Assembly (NCBI GenBank): GCA_916048095.2
Contig: OU696572.1
Span: 3,335,862-3,399,861 of the forward strand
Direction of reading: 5' to 3'
Length of the DNA: 64,000 nt
DNA from: Sacculina carcini
Lineage: Eukaryota; Arthropoda; Thecostraca; Sacculinidae
Shown: in pieces, positions 9,472 to 19,266 of the stretch
Numbering within the stretch: position 1 is the stretch's first letter
Layout of the letters: each line of letters begins with the position of its first letter
The notes under the pieces: model-generated
What the model was told of the DNA's origin: nothing
Databases searched by the model: none
Seen by the model: only the letters and a program-made list of their open reading frames with translations
Made by a program: the position numbers and the translations under genes

Positions 9472-10440
9472 ACATTAAGACATTTATATCGTGTTTTACA
9501 CGCGAAGATTAGAAAAGCGCTCTCACACACTCACACACATGCACATATACACACACACTCATGACACAGTGTGTATGTGCGTGTGTGTATGTGTGTGAGA
9601 GGCCGCATGATGTTTGTATGCGCGTGTGTCAGGGTGCATATGTATGTGTGCGACTTGGCTGCGAGCGGGCTGGAGATTTGCGTGTGCTTGTATGTCTGTA
9701 TGTGAGAAGTTAGTTGGTACCTGGCATCTGGAGAAGCCCCTCGAATGAGAACCCCTAGCAGGAAATAGCACCTTGGCGTGATCAGTGCATTTGATCTTTG
9801 CATTTTTCGTCACATAATAATAGGATAAAACGCCAAAATTTATCACATAAAATTCCCAACTCTAGTGATGTGTGTGTGTGTGTGTGTTATGGGGAGCCTG
9901 AAAAGCATTCCAGTTGGGTAATGCAAATTATTTTTCCCCCAAATTAATGCCACGCTGCGGAAATGGATCTCTGTTGGCGGGCAATTTTGATGAAAACAAC
10001 ACCCATTTAACATTTAGAACACTAATTAAGAACAATTTAAGCATCTCAAAACACGTTACCCTATCAATTATCCTGGATACCGGTATCTGGATGACATCCC
10101 AGTCTCTCCACCGGGTTCTTCTTGAGAAATCCCTTGAAGATGTTACGCGCCTCCACCGACAAGAACGGTGGAATGAGGATGGTCTTCTTGAGAGCACACA
10201 TCACCTCACTCACGATGACAGCATGATTATTTCTGATGTCCAGTCACTTTTTATTTTCCTCCGCTGCGTCAAAAATAGACTTGTCCATGTGGCTGAAACA
10301 TCTACTGTGGCTACAGGTCCCCCTTTCCCAGAGGAAAGTATTATCCGCTCAGAGGCGGGGGTATCATAGCTGCCAAGCTACTCATTGTCGCCTGCTTTCA
10401 GTGTCTTCACAAATTCACCATGACATCGTGGCACCTCGAG
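9472..10440 (-). repeat. Duplicated block, left copy part 2: 3' flank of chimeric kinase copy 1
   Basis: On the minus strand this follows the stop codon of the chimeric gene. It matches 30352-31216 in inverse orientation, including a (TG)n tract, the stretch around 9735-9790 (related to 25620-25670) and the 9480-9530 end. A kinase fragment at about 10073-10200 is present only here. Confidence 0.8.
10073..10200 (-). pseudogene. Kinase C-lobe fragment inserted downstream of chimeric copy 1
   Basis: About 130 bp repeat part of the kinase coding region (ALKKTIL through PVERL..CHPDTG) already present at 10675-10800. The matching 3' flank at about 30590-30625 reads straight through without it, so it is a secondary insertion, by gene conversion or templated repair. 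It is too short to encode a domain. Confidence 0.75.
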
Positions 10441-12789
10441 CTATATCAGTAACGGGTTGACATAGTCGAATCCGTCAAAGTCGCTCTGGTTGATACGTTG
10501 AATACACGTATTGTTGTCGAGTGTCAGTTGCACCGGCTCATCGGTGAACTCGGGCGGAAAGTTGGCCAGGTCGCGTTCGGTCTCGACGTGCGGCTTGTAC
10601 GGTGGTGTCAGCTGTTTTTGTTCCAGTAGCTGCCAGTCGACGCTCTTAAAGAACGCGTGTCCAAATATATCCTGGATACCGGTATCTGGATGACAGCCCA
10701 GTCGCTCCACCGGGTTCTTCTTGAGAAATCTCTTGAGGATGTTACGCGCCTCCACCGACAAGAACGGTGAAATGAGGATGGTCTTCTTGAGAGCACACCT
10801 CATACGCCATATAATTGGTGGTATGTTGGTGTCCTCATTGGACGTATGAAAATTATCGTCACTATAGGACGTATCAGAATCGTCTTCACTATAGGATGTA
10901 TCAGAATTGACGTCACTATAGGACGTATCAGAATTGTCGTCAATATCGAACGGATTGCGACCCGTCATCATCTCTAACATGAGCACGCCCAGCGACCACC
11001 AGTCCACACTGAAGTCGTAACTCTCGCCATACACAATCTCCGGCGCTATGTAGCCGGGCGTGCCGTAGAAGCCGGACGTTTTGTCGCCCGGTCGCATTCC
11101 CTGCTGGCATATGCCGTAGTCAGTGAGCTTTATATGACCCTCATGGTCTATCAGAACATTGTCCGGCTTCAGGTCACGGTGGATGATGCCTTTCTCGTGC
11201 AGAAATTTGAGCGCCACGCAAATCTCTGCCGAGTAGAACTTGGCGAGCTCCTCGGGCAGTTTGCCTTTGTCGTCCATGTGAAACGAGAGGTCGCCGCCAC
11301 GCACAAGCTCAATCACGAAAAACAGTCGACTGGGACTCTGGAAACACGAGTGCAGTCCCACCAGGAACGGGTGGTTGGACGACGTCTCAAACACGCGCTT
11401 CTCGGTGTATAATGAATCGATTTTCACGCCGTTGGTGAGCTGTTCCTTCTTTATTACTTTCATAGCGTACACGCGCCGAGTTTGTCGCAACTCCGCCATC
11501 ATGACCTTGCCGAAGCCTCCGCGTCCTATCACGCGGATCAGCTCAAAATCGGCCAGTGAGTAATTGATGGGACTTGTGACCGCGTCCGTCCAGCTGCTCG
11601 TCTCGGCCGCCGCAGGCTCCAGGTCCACACTGACCGTCTCAGTGTTTTTGCGGTCGACGACGAATTGAGACGAGAAAAGCTGAGAGCAGGGCAAAGAACA
11701 TGTCCTAGATGATGGTGGTGGTGATGGCAGTGAGGATAATGGTGGTAGTGATTTGTGTTTCAGCTGTAAATTGAATTTCACACTTGGCCTTGGCGATGAT
11801 AATGGCGACGTGTATGGGTATAATTCTGGTGATAATGTGCTTGCACATTCCACAGATCCCTCTGGTGTCGTCGACATTTTCATATCACCGGCACATGACG
11901 GTGAGAACTCATCATTTGCAAATATGACCTCATCGGTTGCATCTTGCATCTCAATGCATGGCAATTCAGGCCCAGGCTCTTCAAATTGGGTGACCACATC
12001 GCTTAATTTGTCCAGTTGATGATTGCAGAGATCCATGTGGCGAGCCTCTTCAAGCTCAGCGCCGACATTTGGGTCGTATTTGGCCAACGTATTGAGAATG
12101 TCCGTGATCGTTGATGCCATTTGATCGATATTGATCGTTTCCGAAGACTCCTGTTTGATTAAGTCAACGTAACGCACCAGTACTAGTATATTGTCCCGAT
12201 TGAGCACGATATTACTGATGGATTTCTTGTCGCCGACTATGGCCTTGAGACAGAGCACACACTGGTGTAACACCTGGTGTGCATTGGTAATTCCTGTTGA
12301 CTTTTTGCTGCTTGATTTTGATGCTTGGAAAAGCGGCATGCAGCAAGTATGAGCGGTGGTCTGCTCTTCTTGGTCGATGCGTTCTCTGGCCGACAGTATA
12401 ATGTTCATATAATCGAGCAGCACAATGACTCCTTGCTGCTGTTCTACGAAGTCTTGAAGCCACCTTATTGTGTACATTCTTAGGGAGATCTCCAAGTCTT
12501 TCATCAATGTCGTGTGCTTGCCACACATAGCCAGAACTTTGCTGGGCTTCTTGTTGGTCATTTTCGCCGAGTAGTTTTTTAGGTTGCGCACATAGTACGC
12601 TGGACATTGGCGAATTGTTTTCTTCCAGTTGGAAAGCATTGCCCACTTTGATGTGATGTTGTAGTGGACGCATATCTGTGCTGCCGGTTCGGTAACACCG
12701 GTCCAGGCGAGGTGTTTGGCAAACGCCTCCTCAATGTCGATGTTGTTGCTCATTGCTTGCATGTCTTCAGGCATATTCACCTTGAACAT
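10441..12789 (-). CDS. Chimeric protein: formin GBD/FH3-like N-terminus with atypical-PKC-like kinase (copy 1, intact)
   Basis: The intronless frame has 782 codons from ATG 12789 and is open upstream to 12864. Residues 1 to about 255 resemble the GBD/FH3 region of FMNL-type formins ([34 protein letters not shown]). An acidic, Ser/Pro-rich linker follows. From about residue 410 there is a kinase closest to atypical [31 protein letters not shown], the aPKC-type LTDYG in place of DFG, and [17 protein letters not shown]. The C-tail has the turn motif EPVQLTLD and the hydrophobic motif [14 protein letters not shown]1, PB1 and FH2 domains are absent. The activation-loop Thr of aPKC (TSTFCGTP) is Gly here (TSGFYGTP). 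A TTTAATGCAG upstream of 12850 could be a splice acceptor. The family assignments rest on recall, not a search. Confidence 0.8.
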   Translation of the reverse strand: MFKVNMPEDMQAMSNNIDIEEAFAKHLAWTGVTEPAAQICVHYNITSKWAMLSNWKKTIRQCPAYYVRNLKNYSAKMTNKKPSKVLAMCGKHTTLMKDLEISLRMYTIRWLQDFVEQQQGVIVLLDYMNIILSARERIDQEEQTTAHTCCMPLFQASKSSSKKSTGITNAHQVLHQCVLCLKAIVGDKKSISNIVLNRDNILVLVRYVDLIKQESSETINIDQMASTITDILNTLAKYDPNVGAELEEARHMDLCNHQLDKLSDVVTQFEEPGPELPCIEMQDATDEVIFANDEFSPSCAGDMKMSTTPEGSVECASTLSPELYPYTSPLSSPRPSVKFNLQLKHKSLPPLSSLPSPPPSSRTCSLPCSQLFSSQFVVDRKNTETVSVDLEPAAAETSSWTDAVTSPINYSLADFELIRVIGRGGFGKVMMAELRQTRRVYAMKVIKKEQLTNGVKIDSLYTEKRVFETSSNHPFLVGLHSCFQSPSRLFFVIELVRGGDLSFHMDDKGKLPEELAKFYSAEICVALKFLHEKGIIHRDLKPDNVLIDHEGHIKLTDYGICQQGMRPGDKTSGFYGTPGYIAPEIVYGESYDFSVDWWSLGVLMLEMMTGRNPFDIDDNSDTSYSDVNSDTSYSEDDSDTSYSDDNFHTSNEDTNIPPIIWRMRCALKKTILISPFLSVEARNILKRFLKKNPVERLGCHPDTGIQDIFGHAFFKSVDWQLLEQKQLTPPYKPHVETERDLANFPPEFTDEPVQLTLDNNTCIQRINQSDFDGFDYVNPLLI

Positions 12790-12879
12790 TGTAGCTAAAC
12801 TGATAGTTTGTGATAAAGATGTTCCACAACCGAAATCCAGTTCAGAAATGGCTGCATTAAACACAAAGCTACTTGATTA

Positions 12880-13788
12880 TTCAACTCGTAAATAAATGTC
12901 TAATAAAAACTCATGATAATCAACTAATCGGCACTTTCGGTTGGAATATATATATTATTCCTACATATGTCTATATATTTCCTCGTAAATAAATTTCATA
13001 ATAAAAACTCCTGAAATCAACTAATGGGTACTTGCTAATTTAGGAATTAGCCCTAAATGGCTAGCATAATTTAGGGAATTTCATTTAGAAATTTTATATA
13101 GAAATTAATATAATTGTATAGCATAAAATTGCCTAAATTATGCTAGCCATTTATTAGTCCCCGGACTGTATAAATCATGTATGTACCACAGAACCTGCGT
13201 ATTCTGTTCATTGTCTTGTGTATATGATTGTATGTGTTATGTAACTTTGGTCCAAAATAAAAGGGATAGCTAGAAAAAAATTAAATACACAAATATTATG
13301 TTATGATGGCATGTATATGATTGTATCATACATGTTATATATATGATTTGATATATATATAATTTGATTATTTCTAGCTATCCCATTCATGCATTTGTTA
13401 ATTATGGAATGGAATCCACATGTTGACCATACTTTTTTTATAAGGCACCGCAATAATCGGGCAAAGCACCGTTGCGTTGCAACGGCACTTGCGGCACTCA
13501 CGCAGGTTCTGTGGTACATACATGAAAAAAAATTCTTCTGCTAATTTAGGAATTAGCCCTAAATGGCTAGCATAATTCAAGGAATTTTATTTATTTTTTT
13601 TATTTCTAGCTATCCCTTTTATTTTTGGACCAAAGTTACATAACACATACAATCATATACACAAGGCAATGAACAGAACACGCAGGTTCTGTGGTACATA
13701 CATGAAAAAAAAATTACTTGCTAATTTAGGAATTAGCCCTAAATGGCTAGCATAATTTAGGGAATTTTATGCTATACAATTTATGATA
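12880..13788. repeat. Fold-back / MITE-like repeat cluster, no genes
   Basis: An AT-rich unit beginning GCTAATTTAGGAATTAGCCC and containing TGGCTAGCATAATT occurs near 13034, 13540 and 13722. A second unit, from GTACCACAGAACCTGCG to GGGATAGCTAG (about 13177-13285), recurs inverted at about 13603-13708, so the region can fold into long arms. Short ORFs here are uninformative. Confidence 0.7.
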
Positions 13789-13997
13789 TATATCAGAAAT
13801 CAGAATCAGAAATGTATTGCCACTTTATACAACAAAGTATTGGCATGGATGGAAATATACATACAAATCACACAATGTACACACAAATGAAAATGCATCA
13901 TAAAAAAAAAAAAACTTGGGCTCACAGCGGGATAAGACACACAAGAGTCACACAAAAACACGTATACAACAGAAAAACGAATGATATCGGTGTGGGC

Positions 13998-16910
13998 TCA
14001 TGAATCTATGTACACATCCAAAAGATGTTTATATAATTTGCTGCTGAAAGATTTATAGGAGCTGGAAGATTTAATTGAACGGGGAAGTTTATTGTACAGA
14101 CGGGGGGCAATGTATTGGAAGGATTTAGAAGACCATGATGATTCGGAAACTGCTCGGGGTTCTAGAAGGGCGCTAGATGATCGAGTGTTAGTGTTGTGTG
14201 AGACTGGCACTACCAGCTCCTTCAGATAGGGTGGAGGATAGGGGGAGTTGATCAATTTGAAAGTGAGACAGCATATTTTGTGTTGGGTCATATATTTAAA
14301 AGGAAGCCATCTCAATGTTTTTAGGTGTCGAGAGGTAGGATGACGGGAAGGAAGTCTGAAAACAAAACGGCACGATTGGTTGAGAATAGATTGGAAGGAA
14401 GAAATGTCTTTTTTTGGTAGAGAATAAAACAAAGAGGAACAATAATTTAGATGGGGGAAAATGAAGGCATTAATTAGAGCAATGGAGGAACGGTGATCTA
14501 GGTATTTACGCGACATATAGAGGTTACGTAGTATATAGCGACACTTTCGTAAAGTGATTTTAATGTGGTGAGAGAAGCTGAGTGAGGCATCAATATATAC
14601 ACCAAGACTTTTAACTTGTGGCAGTATTTTCAGTTGGTTCACTTGGAAATCCATACAAGGGGTTTGCAATAGTAGGAATTGGGTTTTAGAGTGGTTAATA
14701 ACAAGTGATCTAGAGGAAGCCCAGGAATTAATAGCGTTGAATATGTTAGGAATATCGTTCTCGCGAAAAGCAGGTAAATATATTTGTATATCGTCGGCAA
14801 AGAGGTGATAAGATAGAGACATGGATCGGAGGAGAGGACAAATGGAATACATGAAAATGTTGAACAAAATGGGACCGAGGATAGATCCTTGAGGGACACC
14901 AGAAGTGATTGGATGTGAAGGGGACTCATCGGAATCAATTTGGACAGAAAAGCTACGGTCGGATAGGTAAGAAATGAGCAGTGAAAGAGCAGAATCAGAT
15001 ATACCAAATGAACGAAGATCCTGGATGAGGACAGAATGATCAACTAAATCAAAAGCTGAGGAAAGGTCGATTAAAATAAGGATAATTGGAGTTTTAGATG
15101 AAAACTGTTGGAGAACGTCATTTTGAATTTTGAGAAGAGCTGTTTCGGTGGATCTATGTTTGATAAAACCAGATTGAAATTGATCGACAAAATTGTTATC
15201 CATGATATAATGCGATAATTGTTTGTAAATGGCAGCTTCAATAATTTTGGCTGAGAATGTTAGAAGGGAAATGGGGCGATAATTTGCTGTAGAAAACGTG
15301 TCTAAATTAGGTTTTTTTAGTATAGGTTTGACAACCGCGTGTTTTGAAGCGAGGAATGAGCCTTGGAGGAAGGAACTGTTGATGAGGTGGGTATAAAAAG
15401 GGGCTAATAAGTAGATACTTTTTGAAATCTTTCCATAGCAAATGGGATTTCGAGGGCATGACGAAGGTCTTGTTTTCCTTAGAATTTGTAAGGTGTCGAA
15501 TAAAGTTAATTGGTCAAATGACTGTAAAGGATTCACTGCACTTTTAACTACTGTGTGAGGTACTGGTGCTGGGGACGAGTTAATTCCCAAAAGAGAAGAA
15601 GCCTTAGATATGAGGAAATTTGCAAACTCTTTCGCAGTGAATGAGGGAGATATACGAGTCTGTTTACCAATGAGTTTGTTTAGCAAGCACCACCGAGAAC
15701 AAGAATGACTATTGGCGAGCAGATTTGAAACCCTATCAACTTTGAATTTCTCGAGAGATGATATATAGGCTCGACGATATGAGGTAAATGCTTCCCAGTC
15801 GGCATCGCAACGAGTTCGAGACCAAACCCGCTCAAGTTTGCGCAACTCCCTCCTAGATTGTATGATATTTTTCGGAAGATCTAGTTTTTTAGGGGAAGTC
15901 AAGGTTTTAATGTGTTTGATAGGAAAAAGCAAATCTCGGATACCAGAAAGCCGCGAGTCTAAAAATGACTCCAGGAGTTCAGCAGGTACATTTAAGAAGC
16001 TAAGAGGCGGAAGGAACTGAGCGAAGTAAAATGAGAACGTGCCATGATCATACACCCGATAATCATGGAAGGAAATAGTTTTGGAATCCGCCTGGATTGT
16101 AGGAGTTGAATGGAGAGTAGGTAGGGTAATCAACAACAGGGAGTGGTCGGAAATGTTTTGATCAGGTGGCAGAACCTGCACTAGGGGGTTACTAGTGTTG
16201 GGCATGAAGAGAGGAGAGGGAACGAGAACAACGTCTAGTGTGTGGCCAGATATATGCGTGGGACAATTTGGGAGTAGAGAAAGTGCATAAGAATCTATAA
16301 GAGATAGGAATCTGTGGGTCGATGGAGTTGGAGGGGACACATTTGTCCAGAAATTAAAGTCCCCTAAGATAGCGAAAGAATCAGAGAATGTCGCAGTCAA
16401 ATTCTCAATGAGTGCAGAGAACTCATCGAAGAAAGCAGGCAATGTCCCTGCGTGATTATGCCTGTAGACAATAGAAATACAAAATATTTTGCCATAGGAG
16501 TAATGTGTGACTAGGGATAAGTATTCAAAGGATATGGGAACAAATGTGAGTGTTTGATGTTTGCGGGCAGAATAAGGTTTGCGAAAAACTATACCAACAC
16601 CACCGCCTTTGGAGTGATGTGACGAGGAAGACCTCGACGCGTGCAAAAAAGAGTATGAGGAAGGTAAAGCCGCCAGGAAAGAGTTACATTCCAGATCTTG
16701 TAGCCAAGTTTCCGTGAGGCAAAGGAAGTCTAGGTCATATCTTGAAAGGAGATCAGTGAGGTAAGAAACTTTATTCCTGGCCGATCGAATGTTGAGAAGG
16801 CCAATTTGTGGCTTAATTTCCCATTCAGAGACACCAGGAATAATTGAAGTGACGGAAGGAAAGGTGGTGCGAGGGCTCACTGGGATCAAAGCATTCAGAA
16901 TCAGTTTTTT
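13998..16910 (-). CDS. LINE-2a ORF2: endonuclease-reverse transcriptase, probably expressed by -1 frameshift
   Basis: About 965 residues. The EEP endonuclease shows NIRSARNKVSYL, LTETWLQD, GGGVGIVFRK, LGDFNFW and SDHSLLLI. The RT shows KPNLDTFSTANYRPISLL, LIDLSSAFDLVDHSVL, GVPQGSILGP and LFADDIQIY. There is no ATG near the start; the frame simply continues from the -1 frame at the end of ORF1. The heptamer AAAAAAC lies directly before the ORF1 UGA. A TTG at 16889 is open but not a convincing start. The enzyme would nick target DNA and reverse transcribe element RNA; that role is known for the family. Confidence 0.9.
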   Translation of the reverse strand, partial: KKLILNALIPVSPRTTFPSVTSIIPGVSEWEIKPQIGLLNIRSARNKVSYLTDLLSRYDLDFLCLTETWLQDLECNSFLAALPSSYSFLHASRSSSSHHSKGGGVGIVFRKPYSARKHQTLTFVPISFEYLSLVTHYSYGKIFCISIVYRHNHAGTLPAFFDEFSALIENLTATFSDSFAILGDFNFWTNVSPPTPSTHRFLSLIDSYALSLLPNCPTHISGHTLDVVLVPSPLFMPNTSNPLVQVLPPDQNISDHSLLLITLPTLHSTPTIQADSKTISFHDYRVYDHGTFSFYFAQFLPPLSFLNVPAELLESFLDSRLSGIRDLLFPIKHIKTLTSPKKLDLPKNIIQSRRELRKLERVWSRTRCDADWEAFTSYRRAYISSLEKFKVDRVSNLLANSHSCSRWCLLNKLIGKQTRISPSFTAKEFANFLISKASSLLGINSSPAPVPHTVVKSAVNPLQSFDQLTLFDTLQILRKTRPSSCPRNPICYGKISKSIYLLAPFYTHLINSSFLQGSFLASKHAVVKPILKKPNLDTFSTANYRPISLLTFSAKIIEAAIYKQLSHYIMDNNFVDQFQSGFIKHRSTETALLKIQNDVLQQFSSKTPIILILIDLSSAFDLVDHSVLIQDLRSFGISDSALSLLISYLSDRSFSVQIDSDESPSHPITSGVPQGSILGPILFNIFMYSICPLLRSMSLSYHLFADDIQIYLPAFRENDIPNIFNAINSWASSRSLVINHSKTQFLLLQTPCMDFQVNQLKILPQVKSLGVYIDASLSFSHHIKITLRKCRYILRNLYMSRKYLDHRSSIALINAFIFPHLNYCSSLFYSLPKKDISSFQSILNQSCRFVFRLPSRHPTSRHLKTLRWLPFKYMTQHKICCLTFKLINSPYPPPYLKELVVPVSHNTNTRSSSALLEPRAVSESSWSSKSFQYIAPRLYNKLPRSIKSSSSYKSFSSKLYKHLLDVYIDS

Positions 16911-18496
16911 GAATCCTCAGTACGTTGTTTCAAGTCAACAATGGCGTCAACAAATGAAGGGCAAGATAGCGAGAAGGCGGAGTGGTGAGACATCAACCCT
17001 GCTAAACTACATCTGTAGCATTTTGGGTTGCCACGATCATGACATTGGGAAGAAGGATGTGTGCCGGCACAGTGACCGCACCTAGGGGAGGATGGTCTGG
17101 AGCGACACTTGGAAGCACTGTGACCCAGGCCTAGGCACGATTTACAACAAGAAATCCAGTATCTAGAGTGTACAGGGAGACATGAAAGGTGGGCGTATAC
17201 TCTGTCCCCAAGGACGCGTATGGCATCTCGACAAATGGGGGTCACGGCAAAAACAGCACAGCGCGAATTAGACTTAGCGAAAGTGAAGAACAAGAACTTC
17301 ATGCTTCCATCCTCTATGAACGGGGAGAGCGACGGATTTTTGGCGGATATTGATTCAACAAGAGCATTGGAAGACAAACTAGGAGGAATGTTGGGAATAG
17401 TGATCTTAGGCGTAATAGGGGCTCGAGAAGGCTGTGATATGTCGGAATTTGGGAAAGATTTCGACAGGGAATTCATGGTCAATGCCACACCGGAGGCGGA
17501 GTCGCATTTGATCACAAATGCTGTCTCAGTTTTTGAGACACCCCTAATAGGGATATTGGATAGGGCAGACGCAATTTGCTCGCTTGACACAGAATCAGAT
17601 TTCAGAATGCATGAGTACGATGCATTTATCTTCGGAGCCAAACCACCCACCGCAGACAAATTACCGTTATGACCATCACAAAATGTTTTGCGGGTAGTGA
17701 CGGCAGAGGTTACAGTACTTACAGGCGCAGGTGCAGGCGCAGGTGCAGGCGCAGGTGCAGCAGTGGCGTCGACAGCAGCAGCAGTGGCGGCGACAGCAGC
17801 AGTGGCGGTGACAGGATCAGTGGCGGCGACAGGAGCTGCAGTGGCGGTGACAGGAGCTGCAGTGGCGGTGACAGCAGCAGTGGAGGCGACAGGATCAGTG
17901 GCGGTGACAGTAGCAGTGGCGGCGACAGGAGCAGCAGTGGCGGTGACAGGATCAGCAGTGGCGGCGACAGGAGCTGCAGTGGCGGCGACAGGAGCTGCAG
18001 TGGCGGTGACAGCAGCAGTGGCGGCGACAGGATCAGCAGTGGAGGCGACAGGAGCAGCAGTGGCGGTGACAGCAGCAGTGGCGGCGACAGGATCAGCAGT
18101 GGAGGCGACAGGAGCAGTGGCGGCGACAGGATCATCAGTGGCGGCGACAGGAGGTATATTGGTGGCGTTATCAAGTGAATCCATAAACTCAGCCCTCAGT
18201 GCAGCAACAGCTGTGGATATCTTGGTGTCAATTTGTTTTTCGAGAGATGGACTCAACCCGGTGATGAGACCACCGTCAGAAGATCTTGTGAATGGGCGAT
18301 GATTGTCAGCAATCAAGGATAACTTTTCATGGCAATCCATGCAGTGCCAACGGAGTGAAGATTTTGCGATTTGTCGCAGCAAACCTGCTGAGACATTGAT
18401 GCACTTTTTGTGCAGGTGCTGCCCACAGAGTCCACACGAAATATCGCTGGACGGTGTGTTGCACACCGTACAATCAGCGTTCGTCATTACAGGCAT
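16901..18496 (-). CDS. LINE-2a ORF1: PHD-like finger and zinc-knuckle protein
   Basis: The start chosen is ATG 18496, which has a strong context (CCCACCATGC); the frame is open to 18655. The N-terminus has a Cys/His cluster of PHD type (CTVCNTPSSDISCGLCGQHL, then HKKCI and HCMDC). A long Ala/Thr/Pro/Val repeat follows (17720-18165), then a conserved globular region, and a C-terminus with several CCHC-like knuckles (CCKSCLGLGHSASKC, CGHCAGTHPSSQC, CYRCSL). PHD-type ORF1 proteins are known from CR1 and L2-like LINEs. Nucleic-acid binding within the element particle is inferred. Confidence 0.87.
   Translation of the reverse strand: MPVMTNADCTVCNTPSSDISCGLCGQHLHKKCINVSAGLLRQIAKSSLRWHCMDCHEKLSLIADNHRPFTRSSDGGLITGLSPSLEKQIDTKISTAVAALRAEFMDSLDNATNIPPVAATDDPVAATAPVASTADPVAATAAVTATAAPVASTADPVAATAAVTATAAPVAATAAPVAATADPVTATAAPVAATATVTATDPVASTAAVTATAAPVTATAAPVAATDPVTATAAVAATAAAVDATAAPAPAPAPAPAPVSTVTSAVTTRKTFCDGHNGNLSAVGGLAPKINASYSCILKSDSVSSEQIASALSNIPIRGVSKTETAFVIKCDSASGVALTMNSLSKSFPNSDISQPSRAPITPKITIPNIPPSLSSNALVESISAKNPSLSPFIEDGSMKFLFFTFAKSNSRCAVFAVTPICRDAIRVLGDRVYAHLSCLPVHSRYWISCCKSCLGLGHSASKCRSRPSSPRCGHCAGTHPSSQCHDRGNPKCYRCSLAGLMSHHSAFSLSCPSFVDAIVDLKQRTEDSKN
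16904..16910 (-). promoter_or_regulatory. Predicted -1 ribosomal frameshift heptamer A AAA AAC (LINE-2a ORF1/ORF2)
   Basis: On the minus strand the ORF1 codons read TCA AAA AAC TGA. The heptamer is in the zero frame as X XXY YYZ, and a -1 slip enters the ORF2 frame exactly. The same sequence is kept in LINE-2b (60489-60495). I do not see a clear downstream stem. Confidence 0.6.
17718..18165 (-). repeat. Coding minisatellite in LINE-2a ORF1 (Pro-Val-Ala-Ala-Thr-Ala repeats)
   Basis: Short in-phase units encode PVAATA, AVTATA and DPVAAT variants. The matching tract in LINE-2b (about 59340-59665) is shorter and differently arranged, although the flanking ORF1 sequence is almost identical, so the array changes length quickly. 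Confidence 0.85.
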
Positions 18497-18778
18497 GGTG
18501 GGGTGGACGAATAAAGCAGACGAAAAACTGGTGAGAAAGAGCACAGCACAGGACAACGATGGCGACGGGTCGCACACCGGACACGTGCACACAGACACAC
18601 ACACGAATGTACCCACGTACAAACCACGCGGACTGGCGCACTCACTTACGGGCACGCGACTGACTCACTCGCTCACTCACTCAATAGCACACGAACACGT
18701 AAACAAGGGTAAAGGTACAAACAGTGGTTTAGAGGGAACGAGGAAAGCACGACCGTTCGCGGAGAAAGTTCACACAAG

Positions 18779-18932
18779 ACTGTGAATATATTGTATGTTC
18801 TTAACTAGCGACAAATTGCTATTTTTAAGCTATTTAGAAGCTATTTAGTATTTGGTCATATGGCATATCCAATGTTTTCTATGATTGTTTTCTATGATTG
18901 TCGTATTTTTTGCGTGTCGGCTCGAATGCAAT
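18779..18932. other. Short spacer between LINE-2a and Gypsy-1a
   Basis: AT-rich, with a 12-bp tandem (TTTTCTATGATTG repeated) and the GCAAT target duplication at its end. No gene seen. Confidence 0.6.
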
Positions 18933-19248
18933 TGTAGTGCCGAGTGGCCCCGAGATGACACGCCCTTAGCCAGAACTCTAACGTATATTTAACAGAACTA
19001 AACACCGATAACAACCTGACACCTAGACGTCCCAATACCGAATGCCCCGCCTCAGTGTGTCTGTGTACCACGAAACAGTGCTTACCAGGAACAATACAAA
19101 ATGCCAACACACCTCCACGTCATTACACGTTAATTCCTAAAGCGTAACCAGAGACAAAACTGAAGCAGTATACACATAAACAAAGCTACGAGAATGAACA
19201 GCGGAACACAAACAGTTGCGCATAAACAACACAGGTAAGAACATTACA
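18933..19248 (-). repeat. Gypsy-1a 3' LTR
   Basis: 316 bp, TGTA...TACA; near-identical to the LTRs starting at 23361, 45172 and 49226. Confidence 0.95.
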
Positions 19249-19266
19249 CACCCCCACACTTAAGAA

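Larger units (their letters stand above)
13789..18778 (-). mobile_element. LINE-2a: full-length CR1-like non-LTR retrotransposon
   Basis: The minus-strand element has a 5' UTR, a PHD-type and zinc-knuckle ORF1, ORF2 with endonuclease and RT, a short 3' UTR and a terminal TTCTGA-type repeat tail (13789-13813). Its 5' boundary agrees with LINE-2b (about 58718). Both ORFs are open in this copy. Confidence 0.88.

Noticed and set aside
17669..18178. Long plus-strand frames across the LINE-2a ORF1 repeat (Gly/Ser/Asp-rich, Val/Ala/Thr-rich and Leu/Pro-rich)
   Set aside because: All six frames of this short-period repeat stay open. Only the minus-strand ORF1 frame has flanking domains and a matching second copy.
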